Part shown: positions 1 through 5,881 of the stretch, piece by piece
Layout of the letters: each line of letters begins with the position of its first letter
How positions within the stretch are numbered: position 1 is the stretch's first letter
DNA from: Candidatus Peregrinibacteria bacterium RIFCSPLOWO2_01_FULL_48_20
Lineage (GTDB): Bacteria > Patescibacteriota > Gracilibacteria > UBA1369 > 2-02-FULL-48-14
DNA length: 9,440 nucleotides
Direction: 5' to 3'
NCBI GenBank assembly: GCA_001787475.1
Contig: MFXB01000034.1
Coordinates: 1-9,440, forward strand
Made by a program: the position numbers and the translations under genes
Notes under the pieces: model-generated
The model's input: the letters and a program-made list of their open reading frames with translations, nothing else
Database searches by the model: none
Told to the model about the DNA's origin: nothing

Positions 1-722
1 GACCCCAAAGCCAAATTTTTGATTTTATTTTCGTAATCGGCCTTCGTCAGTTGCTCGTTGAAAAAACAAAATTCTTTATTCATCAAGTTCACGCAACTGA
101 AACAATTTTTGCATCCGATGCAGTTTGCTAAGAACCACGAATCGCTGCAGCCTTTGCTGTTCAAACAATACCGAACGTTGTAACAATTCAGCACGTCCAC
201 GCACTCGTAAGCCAACTCGCATTCTTTGGCATAAGCGCAGTCAACCGTGTCCACACATCGAAACGCGGACTCCGAATAAAGACAATCGCGATTGTTATCC
301 GCCTCAAAACACATATAACAGTTTTTATTCCAACTCGATAAATTTCCGTATTCCGCGTTTTCATTTCCCATCGAATAATTGAGCATGTCCGGTACGACTT
401 GCTTGAGCTCCCAATATTGCTGAAAAAACGGTTTTGAGAAATCAAAATCACGCCCATAGGAACGCGCATCCCATTTATCACTGAAAAAATAATCTTGATC
501 ATAAACGGGAAACGGCGTGTCCGGCGGATAAATGGAAATGATGGCCTTCCCCGTACCGCTGCATTTTCGTTTATACAAAGTCCGTTCGTTCCGAAAAGCG
601 AGCCGCCTCTGCTGCCGGCACGCGGGACAAAGTTTGGGCTCCGGCACATTCATTTGCCCATAAAAAGCCCTATCTCCATCAGTCACTTCAAACCCCTGCT
701 TACATTGGCCGCAACTTTTCAT
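1..722 (-). CDS. Cysteine-rich CxxC (zinc-ribbon-like) protein, partial, 3' end beyond the window
   Basis: Read on the minus strand from ATG at 722-720, the frame stays open for 240 codons to the left edge, so the C-terminus is missing. The N-terminus has two CxxC pairs, C4/C7 and C32/C35, spaced like a zinc ribbon. They are followed by QRR-LAFRNER (37-47), YKRKC, and SDKWD / YGRDFDF near residues 100-115. From residue 135 onward the protein is packed with cysteines: 135, 138, 147, then exactly every sixth residue at 156, 162, 168, 174, 180, 186 and 192, then 201, 204, 207, 210 and 219. I recognise this arrangement from uncharacterised proteins common in CPR bacteria; no reaction is known to me. 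Metal binding is inferred from the cysteines. The start overlaps the upstream kinase-like gene's stop by 4 nt (ATGA), which suggests translational coupling. No signal peptide or membrane segment is visible. Confidence 0.88.
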   Translation of the reverse strand, partial: MKSCGQCKQGFEVTDGDRAFYGQMNVPEPKLCPACRQQRRLAFRNERTLYKRKCSGTGKAIISIYPPDTPFPVYDQDYFFSDKWDARSYGRDFDFSKPFFQQYWELKQVVPDMLNYSMGNENAEYGNLSSWNKNCYMCFEADNNRDCLYSESAFRCVDTVDCAYAKECELAYECVDVLNCYNVRYCLNSKGCSDSWFLANCIGCKNCFSCVNLMNKEFCFFNEQLTKADYENKIKNLALG

Positions 723-1753
723 GCGCTCATTCTAACACCGACCGGAATTTTTCGCAGTCGTTCTTCGGCAACCGCCATACCGGGCCTTAAATCACGATTC
801 TTTTGAGTCATGTCCAAAACCAACTTCCGCAGTTCGGGATTCGCGGCAAGCAAACTGGAGGGAGGAACCTTTCCTTGCAAATACCAGATTTCCAAAACCT
901 CGGAAACGTCATAGCTCTCAACTTTATCGCCCAACTCCCCCAGGGAAACTCCGGCGGAGTACACGTCATAAGGAAAATCCTGAGTCTCCTCACAAAAACG
1001 CTCGGCATACTGCTTTGTCCACAAACGTAAGTCATTGTTTAAATAACCTTTCTCATCAGGGATGTGAACCCCCTCAAGGTCGCATAAGAGTCCCTGATCG
1101 TCTTTAAGCAAAACATTAGAGGGTTTAATGTCCCCGTGGACCCACCCTTGCCTATGCAGCTCTGCGGCACCAGCCATCCCATCCGCAAACAGTCGGACCA
1201 AAGCATCAACAGTATGACCTTCCCTTTTTAATTCAAGAAGCGTCGGGCAAGCTTCCAAACACGGTGCTTCCGAAACCCGTGTCCACAGACCCTCAAATCC
1301 AAAGACTCTTTCCGGAACAATATGGGGATGTTTCGGAGCTTCAAAGTAAGCCACGCTCGTATCCGAAGCTAAAGAAACTTTATAAACCGACCCTGAAAAA
1401 TTTTCCGGCCTAACCCAACTCAACCGAGGTATTTCAATACGCATTGGCAACTCCACTACAGTTACTCCCGAACGGGCAAGGCAACGATGGACCAAACCGC
1501 GGAGTCGGGCGAGCTCGGAAAATAGAAATTGCCTCGAATTTTCAGAAAGCTTCACCGCCTCCATTGCATTCATCCAGTCAGCGACAGCATCTTCGCCATA
1601 AAAGACAGTATCTCCTTCCCCATACAAAGAGCTCTTGAGCAGTCTCTCAACTTCCTCTTTGCTGATGGCCTCCGGATCCGCTCCAAAAAATCTGGAAAGA
1701 ATGGAGAAAGGAGTCGTCATGACATCATACCAATTTTCACCGACTTGAATCAT
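719..1753 (-). CDS. Atypical protein-kinase-like protein
   Basis: The 344-residue product has a eukaryotic-like kinase C-lobe: catalytic loop HGDIKPSN at 206-213 (catalytic Asp208, Asn213), DLEG at 225-228 where DFG is usual, DVYSAG at 263-268 resembling the subdomain IX Asp/Gly segment, and an Arg-Pro near 323-324 matching the conserved C-lobe arginine. The N-lobe is less typical. GSVYKV at 121-126 resembles the end of a glycine-rich loop, but the following VA-Y-F (134-137) has Phe where the ATP-anchoring lysine of the VAxK motif would be. Residues 1-100 are not recognised. HGD instead of HRD is common among bacterial small-molecule and protein kinases, so activity cannot be excluded; a pseudokinase or a kinase with a relocated lysine are alternatives. 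The start at 1753 is preceded by a plausible promoter and lacks a Shine-Dalgarno. It ends in TGA overlapping the next gene's ATG, so the two are probably one operon. Confidence 0.85.
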   Translation of the reverse strand: MIQVGENWYDVMTTPFSILSRFFGADPEAISKEEVERLLKSSLYGEGDTVFYGEDAVADWMNAMEAVKLSENSRQFLFSELARLRGLVHRCLARSGVTVVELPMRIEIPRLSWVRPENFSGSVYKVSLASDTSVAYFEAPKHPHIVPERVFGFEGLWTRVSEAPCLEACPTLLELKREGHTVDALVRLFADGMAGAAELHRQGWVHGDIKPSNVLLKDDQGLLCDLEGVHIPDEKGYLNNDLRLWTKQYAERFCEETQDFPYDVYSAGVSLGELGDKVESYDVSEVLEIWYLQGKVPPSSLLAANPELRKLVLDMTQKNRDLRPGMAVAEERLRKIPVGVRMSA

Positions 1754-1773
1754 AAGGATAAGTTCAGTTGTAT

Positions 1774-1802
1774 ACTATAATATAAAAACAGCTTTTACTC
1801 AA
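1774..1802 (-). promoter_or_regulatory. Putative sigma70-type promoter for the kinase-like gene
   Basis: On the minus strand, TTGAGT (1802-1797) is followed after 17 nt by TATAGT (1779-1774), 4/6 and 5/6 matches to consensus. The start site would fall near 1767, giving a leader of about 14 nt before the ATG at 1753. It is found by eye only. Confidence 0.5.
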
Positions 1803-1812
1803 TTCTTGACTT

Positions 1813-1841
1813 TCGACAAACAACTGCTTCGACTTTATAAA
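1813..1841 (+). promoter_or_regulatory. Putative sigma70-type promoter for hsp20-galU
   Basis: TCGACA (1813-1818), a 17-nt spacer and TATAAA (1836-1841) each match consensus at 5 of 6 positions. Transcription would begin near 1848, leaving about 20 nt before the hsp20 ATG. No CIRCE-type inverted repeat, as seen with HrcA control, is visible in 1754-1868. An overlapping TTGACT at 1806 has a spacer too long to fit. Confidence 0.5.
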
Positions 1842-1868
1842 AAAACTAAAACCAGTTAAACTACGGCC

Positions 1869-2342
1869 ATGAACCAAGTAGGCATCGGCGAACTGAAGTA
1901 CGCAAAACCTAGCACTCAAGGAGTACAAATCCAAAAGCGCTCTCCTCTTTCTCGTGCCCGCCGCATTCTGCAAAACCAAAAACCCGGTGAAGTGGAGCAA
2001 GAAGGCCAGCTTTCCGTGGATATTGTGCAGCGCGAGGATCAAATGATTATTATTTGTCCCATTGCCGGTGTGGAAAAATCGGAAATCAAAGTGGCCATTC
2101 AAGACGACGTGCTCACCATCCGCGGCGAACGCAAACCACTCGAAGGGATTGAGGCCAAGGAAGCGCTGGTACGCGAACTGTTCTGGGGAACTTTTTCCCG
2201 CTCCATTGTACTCCCGGACCACATCGACCGAAAAAACATCAACGCGCGCGTTCACGAACACATGTTGATCATCACCATCCCCAAGACGGAAGATTTTAAA
2301 ACCCGCATCATTCACATAGAGAACGCCGAAGGCGAAAAGTAA
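1869..2342 (+). CDS. hsp20: Hsp20 / alpha-crystallin family small heat-shock protein
   Basis: This 157-residue protein is an ATP-independent holdase chaperone that would bind unfolding proteins in the cytoplasm as an oligomer. The alpha-crystallin domain spans about 48-138. Visible landmarks are a PIAGV segment (64-68) matching the usual P-G-hydrophobic start of strands, LTIRGER (82-88), FWGTFSRSIVLP (105-116) matching the conserved 'GxFxRxxxLP', and MLIITIPK (132-139) matching the 'GVLxxxxPK' end. The first Gly of that last motif is replaced (H131). The I-x-I tail motif used for oligomer contacts is I148-H149-I150. Residues 1-47 form a basic, variable arm typical of the family. The start ATG at 1869 has no Shine-Dalgarno. 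The stop is 1 nt before galU, so the two are probably co-transcribed. Confidence 0.95.
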   Translation: MNQVGIGELKYAKPSTQGVQIQKRSPLSRARRILQNQKPGEVEQEGQLSVDIVQREDQMIIICPIAGVEKSEIKVAIQDDVLTIRGERKPLEGIEAKEALVRELFWGTFSRSIVLPDHIDRKNINARVHEHMLIITIPKTEDFKTRIIHIENAEGEK

Positions 2343-2343
2343 A

Positions 2344-3171
2344 ATGACAAAACCCGTTAAAAAAGCGGTGATTTTGGCGGCGGGCCTTGGAACCCGCTTT
2401 TTGCCGATGACCAAAGTCATCCCCAAAGCCATGCTCCCCATCCTGAATAAGCCCGTCATTCAGTACCTCGTGGAGGAAGCCATAGCCTCTGGCATTCATG
2501 AGATCATTATTGTCACGGGAATCGGGAAACGCACCATTGAAGAGCACTTCGACCCTTCCTACGAGCTGGAACACGAACTTAAACTGCGCGGCAAAGAAGA
2601 TCTGCTTGAAGAAGTGCAAAAACTGGAAAAAGCCGCCCGATTTGTGTACGTCCCGCAAAACGAAGCCAAAGGCGACGGCCACGCGCTCCTCTGCGCCAAA
2701 GAGCTGCTCGATGAAGAACCTTTCGCGGTGCTCTTCGGTGACGACATCATCGACGGACCTGTCCCCGCGCTTGCTCAGCTTCTCAAAGTCTATGAAGAAA
2801 CCGGCACGCCTGTTCTTTGTACCGAGCGCGTCCCCAAAGAACGCATCGGCAGTTACGGAGTCCTCGGCATCGCCTCCCAAGAAGGTCGCCGCATTCAAGT
2901 GGCCTCACTCGTGGAAAAACCCAAGCCCGAAGAAGCCCCTTCCAACTACGGTATTATTGGAAAGTACATCTGCACGCCGGACGTCCTCCGCGCCCTCGAA
3001 CACGCCGAAGCGAAAGAGGAGCTCCGCCTCATCGACGGTTTCCGCACGCTCCTCGCCGAAGGCCAATCTCTTTACGCTCTGGAAATAGACGGCACCCGCT
3101 ACGACACCGGCACTCCTTTGGGCTTACTGGAAGCCAATATCGCCTTCGCGAAAAAATATCCCGAAATTTAA
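2344..3171 (+). CDS. galU: UTP--glucose-1-phosphate uridylyltransferase (GalU)
   Basis: The enzyme joins UTP and glucose-1-phosphate to make UDP-glucose and pyrophosphate, a sugar donor for envelope glycans. The 275-residue sequence covers the nucleotidyltransferase fold. Seen directly are GLGTRFLP (14-21) with the following PKAMLPI (Lys28) forming the nucleotide-binding signature, FGDD (131-134) supplying the metal-binding aspartate region, VEKPK (190-194) with the sugar-phosphate-binding lysine, and RYDTG (252-256) near the end. The length is slightly below the usual 280-300 residues, but no motif is missing. It begins 1 nt after the hsp20 stop with no clear ribosome-binding site, which suggests coupled translation. 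A transferase that could feed the same glycan pathway lies at 4380-5822. A related thymidylyltransferase is unlikely because the GalU-type FGDD, VEKPK and YDTG motifs are all present. Confidence 0.96.
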   Translation: MTKPVKKAVILAAGLGTRFLPMTKVIPKAMLPILNKPVIQYLVEEAIASGIHEIIIVTGIGKRTIEEHFDPSYELEHELKLRGKEDLLEEVQKLEKAARFVYVPQNEAKGDGHALLCAKELLDEEPFAVLFGDDIIDGPVPALAQLLKVYEETGTPVLCTERVPKERIGSYGVLGIASQEGRRIQVASLVEKPKPEEAPSNYGIIGKYICTPDVLRALEHAEAKEELRLIDGFRTLLAEGQSLYALEIDGTRYDTGTPLGLLEANIAFAKKYPEI

Positions 3172-3198
3172 TCCATAACAATTCCCCACTTTTGCCAA

Positions 3199-3230
3199 GC
3201 CCTCTCTCCTTGTTAGACGGGCGATTTTTT
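3199..3230 (+). terminator. Possible intrinsic terminator after galU
   Basis: GCCC-TCT (3199-3205) can pair with AGA-(C)-GGGC (3215-3222), a 7-bp stem with one bulged base, and six Ts follow at 3225-3230. It sits 27 nt after the galU stop. Its 3' arm overlaps the promoter proposed for the next gene. Confidence 0.5.
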
Positions 3231-3238
3231 GCTATAAT
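3210..3238 (+). promoter_or_regulatory. Putative promoter for the TPR protein gene
   Basis: TTGTTA (3210-3215), a 17-nt spacer and a perfect TATAAT (3233-3238) preceded by TGC (extended -10). The likely start site near 3245 rules out translation from the in-frame ATG at 3237, which lies inside the -10 box, and favours the ATG at 3273. Confidence 0.7.
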
Positions 3239-3272
3239 GATTGGATACTTCAAAAAGAAAACCAAAAACAAA

Positions 3273-3863
3273 ATGACACTAGACGATCTCTTAAAGCAGG
3301 CAGATTCTCTGAAGCTCGCCGGCAGGCACGATGAAGCCATCAACCTCGCCAATAAGATGATTTTGATGGATATGGAATACGTGGAAGCCTATGAAGAAAT
3401 CGGCGACAATTATTTGAGCCTCCGCGAATACGATCGCGCCATGAAAGCACTCAAACACGCGATTAAAATTCGACCGAGCAGCCCCAATGCGCTCTACCTT
3501 TTGGGCTTTCTTTATTCAAGCCTCGGAGATTTTGATAAATCAGTGGAAACCTTGGAAACGGCGAACCGCGTACAACCCCACCACCCCGAAATCTTGCGAT
3601 GTTTGGGTTGGTCCATTTTTCACAGCGGAGACCGCCGACGCGGCCTTGTCATTTTGGAACGCGCTCGCGCCATGGCTCCTCAGGACACGCTCATTATGTG
3701 TGATCTTGCCGTGTGCTACTTGAACGATCGCCAATTTGAACTCACCATCCGTCTTCTCGAAGACGCGCTCACCTTGGAACCCGACAACGAAAAGGCCAAA
3801 GACTGCCTGGAAACCGCCAAATTCTTTCAACGCGAGTTCAAAAAACTCCGCGAAGAAAAGTAG
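3273..3863 (+). CDS. TPR-repeat protein (five tetratricopeptide repeats)
   Basis: The 196-residue product is almost entirely TPR. After a first repeat at about 5-35, four repeats follow in an exact 34-residue register: 37-70, 71-104, 105-138 and 139-172. Each shows the small residue at position 8 (Gly44, Gly78, Gly112, Ala146) and most end with Pro near position 32. A charged tail, 173-196, finishes the protein. TPR arrays are peptide- or protein-binding scaffolds; the partner cannot be read from the sequence. No signal peptide or membrane segment is seen, so it is probably cytoplasmic. ATG 3273 was chosen because the strong -10 box at 3233-3238 makes any earlier start untranscribed. The frame is open much further upstream inside galU, but that stretch is a shadow. 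The gene has its own promoter and is followed 6 nt later by the rnpB promoter. Confidence 0.9.
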   Translation: MTLDDLLKQADSLKLAGRHDEAINLANKMILMDMEYVEAYEEIGDNYLSLREYDRAMKALKHAIKIRPSSPNALYLLGFLYSSLGDFDKSVETLETANRVQPHHPEILRCLGWSIFHSGDRRRGLVILERARAMAPQDTLIMCDLAVCYLNDRQFELTIRLLEDALTLEPDNEKAKDCLETAKFFQREFKKLREEK

Positions 3864-3869
3864 AAGCTC

Positions 3870-3898
3870 TAGCCAAATCAAAATAAGTATTGTATAGT
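3870..3898 (+). promoter_or_regulatory. Putative promoter for rnpB
   Basis: TAGCCA (3870-3875), 17 nt, TATAGT (3893-3898), 4/6 and 5/6 matches. The predicted start near 3905 coincides with the 5' strand of RNase P helix P1, which supports it. Confidence 0.6.
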
Positions 3899-3903
3899 CT
3901 TCG

Positions 3904-4268
3904 TGCTCCCTGGTGATCACGTTTTTTTCGCTTTGGCGGAAGAGATGAGGAAAGTCCGAGCAACACAAGGCAGGAAAGTCGTTAACGACGACCGCCCTGC
4001 GACCTCAAAAACGCAGAGTAGGGAAAGTGCCACAGTGACGAACAAAGTGAAACGCCCCTTCTGGCCGTATTATCATGGCTATGGGGCGCCCCCTCGTGAG
4101 AGGGATGGCGCGGTAAACCCTTTCTGTTGCAAGGTGGGAATGGAGGCTGAGAATCGGCGGCCTTGCGCCCTCAGTCGCCCACCGCACGAGCCCCGCAGCA
4201 ATGTTGGGCCCAGAGAAATGATCATCACCCGCTTCGGCGGGGACAGAACTCGGCTTATAAGGAGCGGC
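3904..4268 (+). ncRNA. rnpB: RNase P RNA (bacterial type A)
   Basis: This is the catalytic RNA that removes 5' leaders from precursor tRNAs. The universally conserved core is present: GAGGAAAGTCCGAG at 3947-3960 (CR-I, P4 5' strand), GGGAAAGTGCCACAG at 4021-4035, and GACAGAACTCGGCTTAT at 4242-4258 (CR-V, P4 3' strand). Helices that pair by eye are P1 3905-3909/4261-4265, P2 3912-3919/4219-4226, P3 3922-3931/3936-3945 with a TTTG loop, P12 4053-4058/4083-4088, P14 4091-4095/4100-4104 with a GTGA tetraloop, P15 4133-4138/4178-4183, P18 with a GCAA tetraloop (4198-4201), and P19 4228-4232/4237-4241 with a TTCG loop. The P2, P12, P14 and P18 layout is type A. The internal loop beyond P15 lacks the usual GGU. 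Ends are placed from P1 and the promoter, so they are accurate to a few nucleotides. Confidence 0.97.
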
Positions 4269-4319
4269 CAAGAAGTCGACAGAAACCCTGTTGGCTTCTT
4301 GACTTATGAAATTTTATTC
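4269..4319 (+). terminator. 3' hairpin of rnpB, probable terminator or processing signal
   Basis: A 14-bp stem, 4269-4282 with 4288-4301, with two G-T wobbles and an AAACC loop, begins immediately after rnpB helix P1. The downstream T-rich tract (4311-4318) is not adjacent to the stem, so it may be a weak terminator or a barrier to 3' trimming. Confidence 0.6.
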
Positions 4320-4324
4320 TCCGC

Positions 4325-4342
4325 CTCCTGCCCGGGCAGGAG
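4325..4342. repeat. Perfect 18-bp palindrome between rnpB and the glycan transferase gene
   Basis: CTCCTGCCC at 4325-4333 is the exact reverse complement of GGGCAGGAG at 4334-4342 with no spacer. It directly abuts the TTGTAC -35-like element of the next gene. It could be an operator or part of a second terminator. Confidence 0.6.
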
Positions 4343-4373
4343 TTGTACAATATTTTCAAGCTTCTGCTATAGT
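4343..4373 (+). promoter_or_regulatory. Extended -10 promoter for the sugar-phosphate transferase gene
   Basis: TGC-TATAGT at 4365-4373 is an extended -10 element; TTGTAC at 4343-4348 is a -35-like sequence with a long 19-nt spacer. Start of transcription would be at about 4380, the A of the ATG. Confidence 0.6.
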
Positions 4374-4379
4374 GAAGGC

Positions 4380-5822
4380 ATGAAGCGTTCCGAAATCGCC
4401 TTTGGCCTGCTCCGAATCCCCGTGGATTTCGCCATGGTGGTGCTGGGGTTTCTGCTCGGCTATAAATTGCGTCTTCAAGGCGATTTTATTCCGGGCAAAC
4501 AATTTGAAGTCATTCCAGCCAATTTCCTTCCCGTGGAAGATTATTTCCGGTTCAGCCTGCTATTCGGTGCCATGCTCGTCGCCGTGTTTTTCTTTTTTGG
4601 ACTTTATCGACTGCGAAACACGGAAGGCGGTTTGCGCGAGTCACGAAGCGTGATCAAACATTCCCTCGTTTGGATGCTCATGGTCATGTCCTACTTTTTC
4701 ATCACGCGTGAAATTTTCTTTTCTCGCCTCGTTCTCATTTTTGGTGCAATTCTGGCGGTATTTCTCATTATTTTAGCCCGCATTTTACTCCGAAGCATTG
4801 AACATTTGCTGCTCGACGCCGGAATCGGACAAAGACGAGTGCTCCTTTTGGGCGCGAATAAAATCAGCCAGCGCATTGCCGATCGTCTTCAAAAAGATCC
4901 CCATTATCACGTAGTCGGTTATTTGGCCGAAGGAAGCAAGCGCATCACCAATCTAAAATTCCTCGGCTCGCTGAAAGAGCTCAGACGAATGGTGCGCAAA
5001 AACAAAGTGGAAAGCATTATCCAAACCAGCCGGGAACTCAGCACCGTGGAAGACCATGAAATTCTGGAGTTTTGCCGCGAGTCGCAACTCGAGTACCGTT
5101 TCGTGCCAGACATTTTGGAAGTGGAACGCAGCAATGTGGAAATCGAACCCATCGGGGGTTATCCGCTCATCCATTTGAAACCCACGCCTCTCGACGGTTG
5201 GGGACGAATTTACAAACGCAGCGCGGACGTGGCCATCAGCGGCCTCGGGCTCGTTCTTCTTTCTCCTCTTTTTTTGATCATCGCTCTGGGCATTAAAGTG
5301 GACAGTACCGGTCCGATTTTTTTCACGCGCTTGGAGGATGGAAGTCCGGCCTTTCGAATCGGTCAAAACGGCAAAAAATTCAAATTTTTCAAATTTCGCA
5401 GCATGAAACACAACACCCATCATTTGCGCTACGGGGAGCTCGCCGAACAAAATCATCGCAAAGGACCTCTGGTAAAAATCAAGAACGATCCCCGCATCAC
5501 AGGCTTTGGCCGTTGGCTCCGCAAAACCAGCTTCGATGAACTCCCAAATCTTTGGAACGTGTTCAAAGGCGACATGAGTTTGGCGGGTCCCCGCCCTCAT
5601 CTCCCCGAGGAAGTGGACAATTACGAAGGCCACCACCATTTTCTGCTCACCATAAAGCCGGGCATCACGGGCCTCAGCCAAATCAGCGGCCGCAGCGATC
5701 TCGACTTCGAAGAAGAAGTCCGCCTCGACAGCTACTACATCAAACACTGGTCCCCCTGGCTCGACTTAAAGATTTTGATTAAGACTTGCTTGGTGGTGCT
5801 GAAAGGAAAGGCTGCAGATTAA
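4380..5822 (+). CDS. Polyprenyl glycosylphosphotransferase (undecaprenyl-phosphate sugar-1-phosphate transferase)
   Basis: The 480-residue membrane enzyme would transfer a sugar-1-phosphate from a nucleotide sugar to undecaprenyl phosphate, starting a surface polysaccharide or glycan. It has the WbaP/WcaJ-type layout. Four N-terminal hydrophobic segments lie near 11-30, 57-76, 92-110 and 115-134. A Rossmann-like middle domain follows, starting with RVLLLGAN near 149. The C-terminal catalytic domain begins at KRSADV (279-284) with a membrane-embedded hydrophobic stretch. Catalytic-domain signatures are FKFRSM, the Asp386-Glu387 dyad in DELPN, GDMSLAGPRP, and the PGITGLSQISGR segment. The family is certain, but the sugar is not: glucose or galactose phosphate is possible given nearby galU, and this is inference. 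ATG 4380 was chosen because it sits at the predicted transcription start and begins the first membrane helix; the in-frame extension to GTG 3903 is RNase P RNA. Confidence 0.94.
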   Translation: MKRSEIAFGLLRIPVDFAMVVLGFLLGYKLRLQGDFIPGKQFEVIPANFLPVEDYFRFSLLFGAMLVAVFFFFGLYRLRNTEGGLRESRSVIKHSLVWMLMVMSYFFITREIFFSRLVLIFGAILAVFLIILARILLRSIEHLLLDAGIGQRRVLLLGANKISQRIADRLQKDPHYHVVGYLAEGSKRITNLKFLGSLKELRRMVRKNKVESIIQTSRELSTVEDHEILEFCRESQLEYRFVPDILEVERSNVEIEPIGGYPLIHLKPTPLDGWGRIYKRSADVAISGLGLVLLSPLFLIIALGIKVDSTGPIFFTRLEDGSPAFRIGQNGKKFKFFKFRSMKHNTHHLRYGELAEQNHRKGPLVKIKNDPRITGFGRWLRKTSFDELPNLWNVFKGDMSLAGPRPHLPEEVDNYEGHHHFLLTIKPGITGLSQISGRSDLDFEEEVRLDSYYIKHWSPWLDLKILIKTCLVVLKGKAAD

Positions 5823-5829
5823 CATAGGC

Positions 5830-5858
5830 TTGACTTTCTCGTGTACAAAAGGCATAAT
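5830..5858 (+). promoter_or_regulatory. Promoter of the BrnT-like toxin-antitoxin pair
   Basis: TTGACT (5830-5835), a 17-nt spacer and CATAAT (5853-5858), each 5 of 6 to consensus. It begins 7 nt after the preceding gene's stop. Predicted transcription start is near 5865, inside the palindrome that follows. Confidence 0.7.
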
Positions 5859-5860
5859 AT

Positions 5861-5879
5861 GTGTGCCTTATAAGCACAC
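5861..5879. promoter_or_regulatory. Probable autoregulatory operator of the toxin-antitoxin pair
   Basis: GTGTGC (5861-5866) and GCACAC (5874-5879) form a perfect 6-bp inverted repeat around a 7-nt centre containing TTATAA. It overlaps the predicted transcription start, where a ribbon-helix-helix antitoxin would block transcription. The function is inferred from position and symmetry. Confidence 0.65.
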
Positions 5880-5881
5880 CC

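Noticed and set aside
188..649. 153-residue minus-strand reading frame
   Set aside because: It is a different frame of the cysteine-rich protein gene (1-722), which has recognisable CPR-family motifs.
719..721. Alternative genetic code with TGA read as glycine
   Set aside because: The kinase-like gene and higA both end at TGA at the expected C-terminus, and no gene here needs TGA to be read through.
1754..1868. CIRCE/HrcA-type heat-shock operator upstream of hsp20
   Set aside because: No TTAGCACTC-N9-GAGTGCTAA-like inverted repeat is present.
2817..3272. Longer TPR gene starting inside galU
   Set aside because: The translation there is arginine/serine-rich shadow sequence of galU in another frame, and a strong -10 box lies at 3233-3238.
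3903..4379. N-terminal extension of the transferase from GTG 3903
   Set aside because: The stretch is RNase P RNA, with CR-I, CR-V and helices P1-P4 and P12-P19 identifiable; homologous transferases start at the first membrane helix, as ATG 4380 does.
5861..5881. GTG 5861 as toxin start
   Set aside because: It lies inside the palindrome and upstream of the predicted transcription start; family members begin at the KIFNW-like motif.
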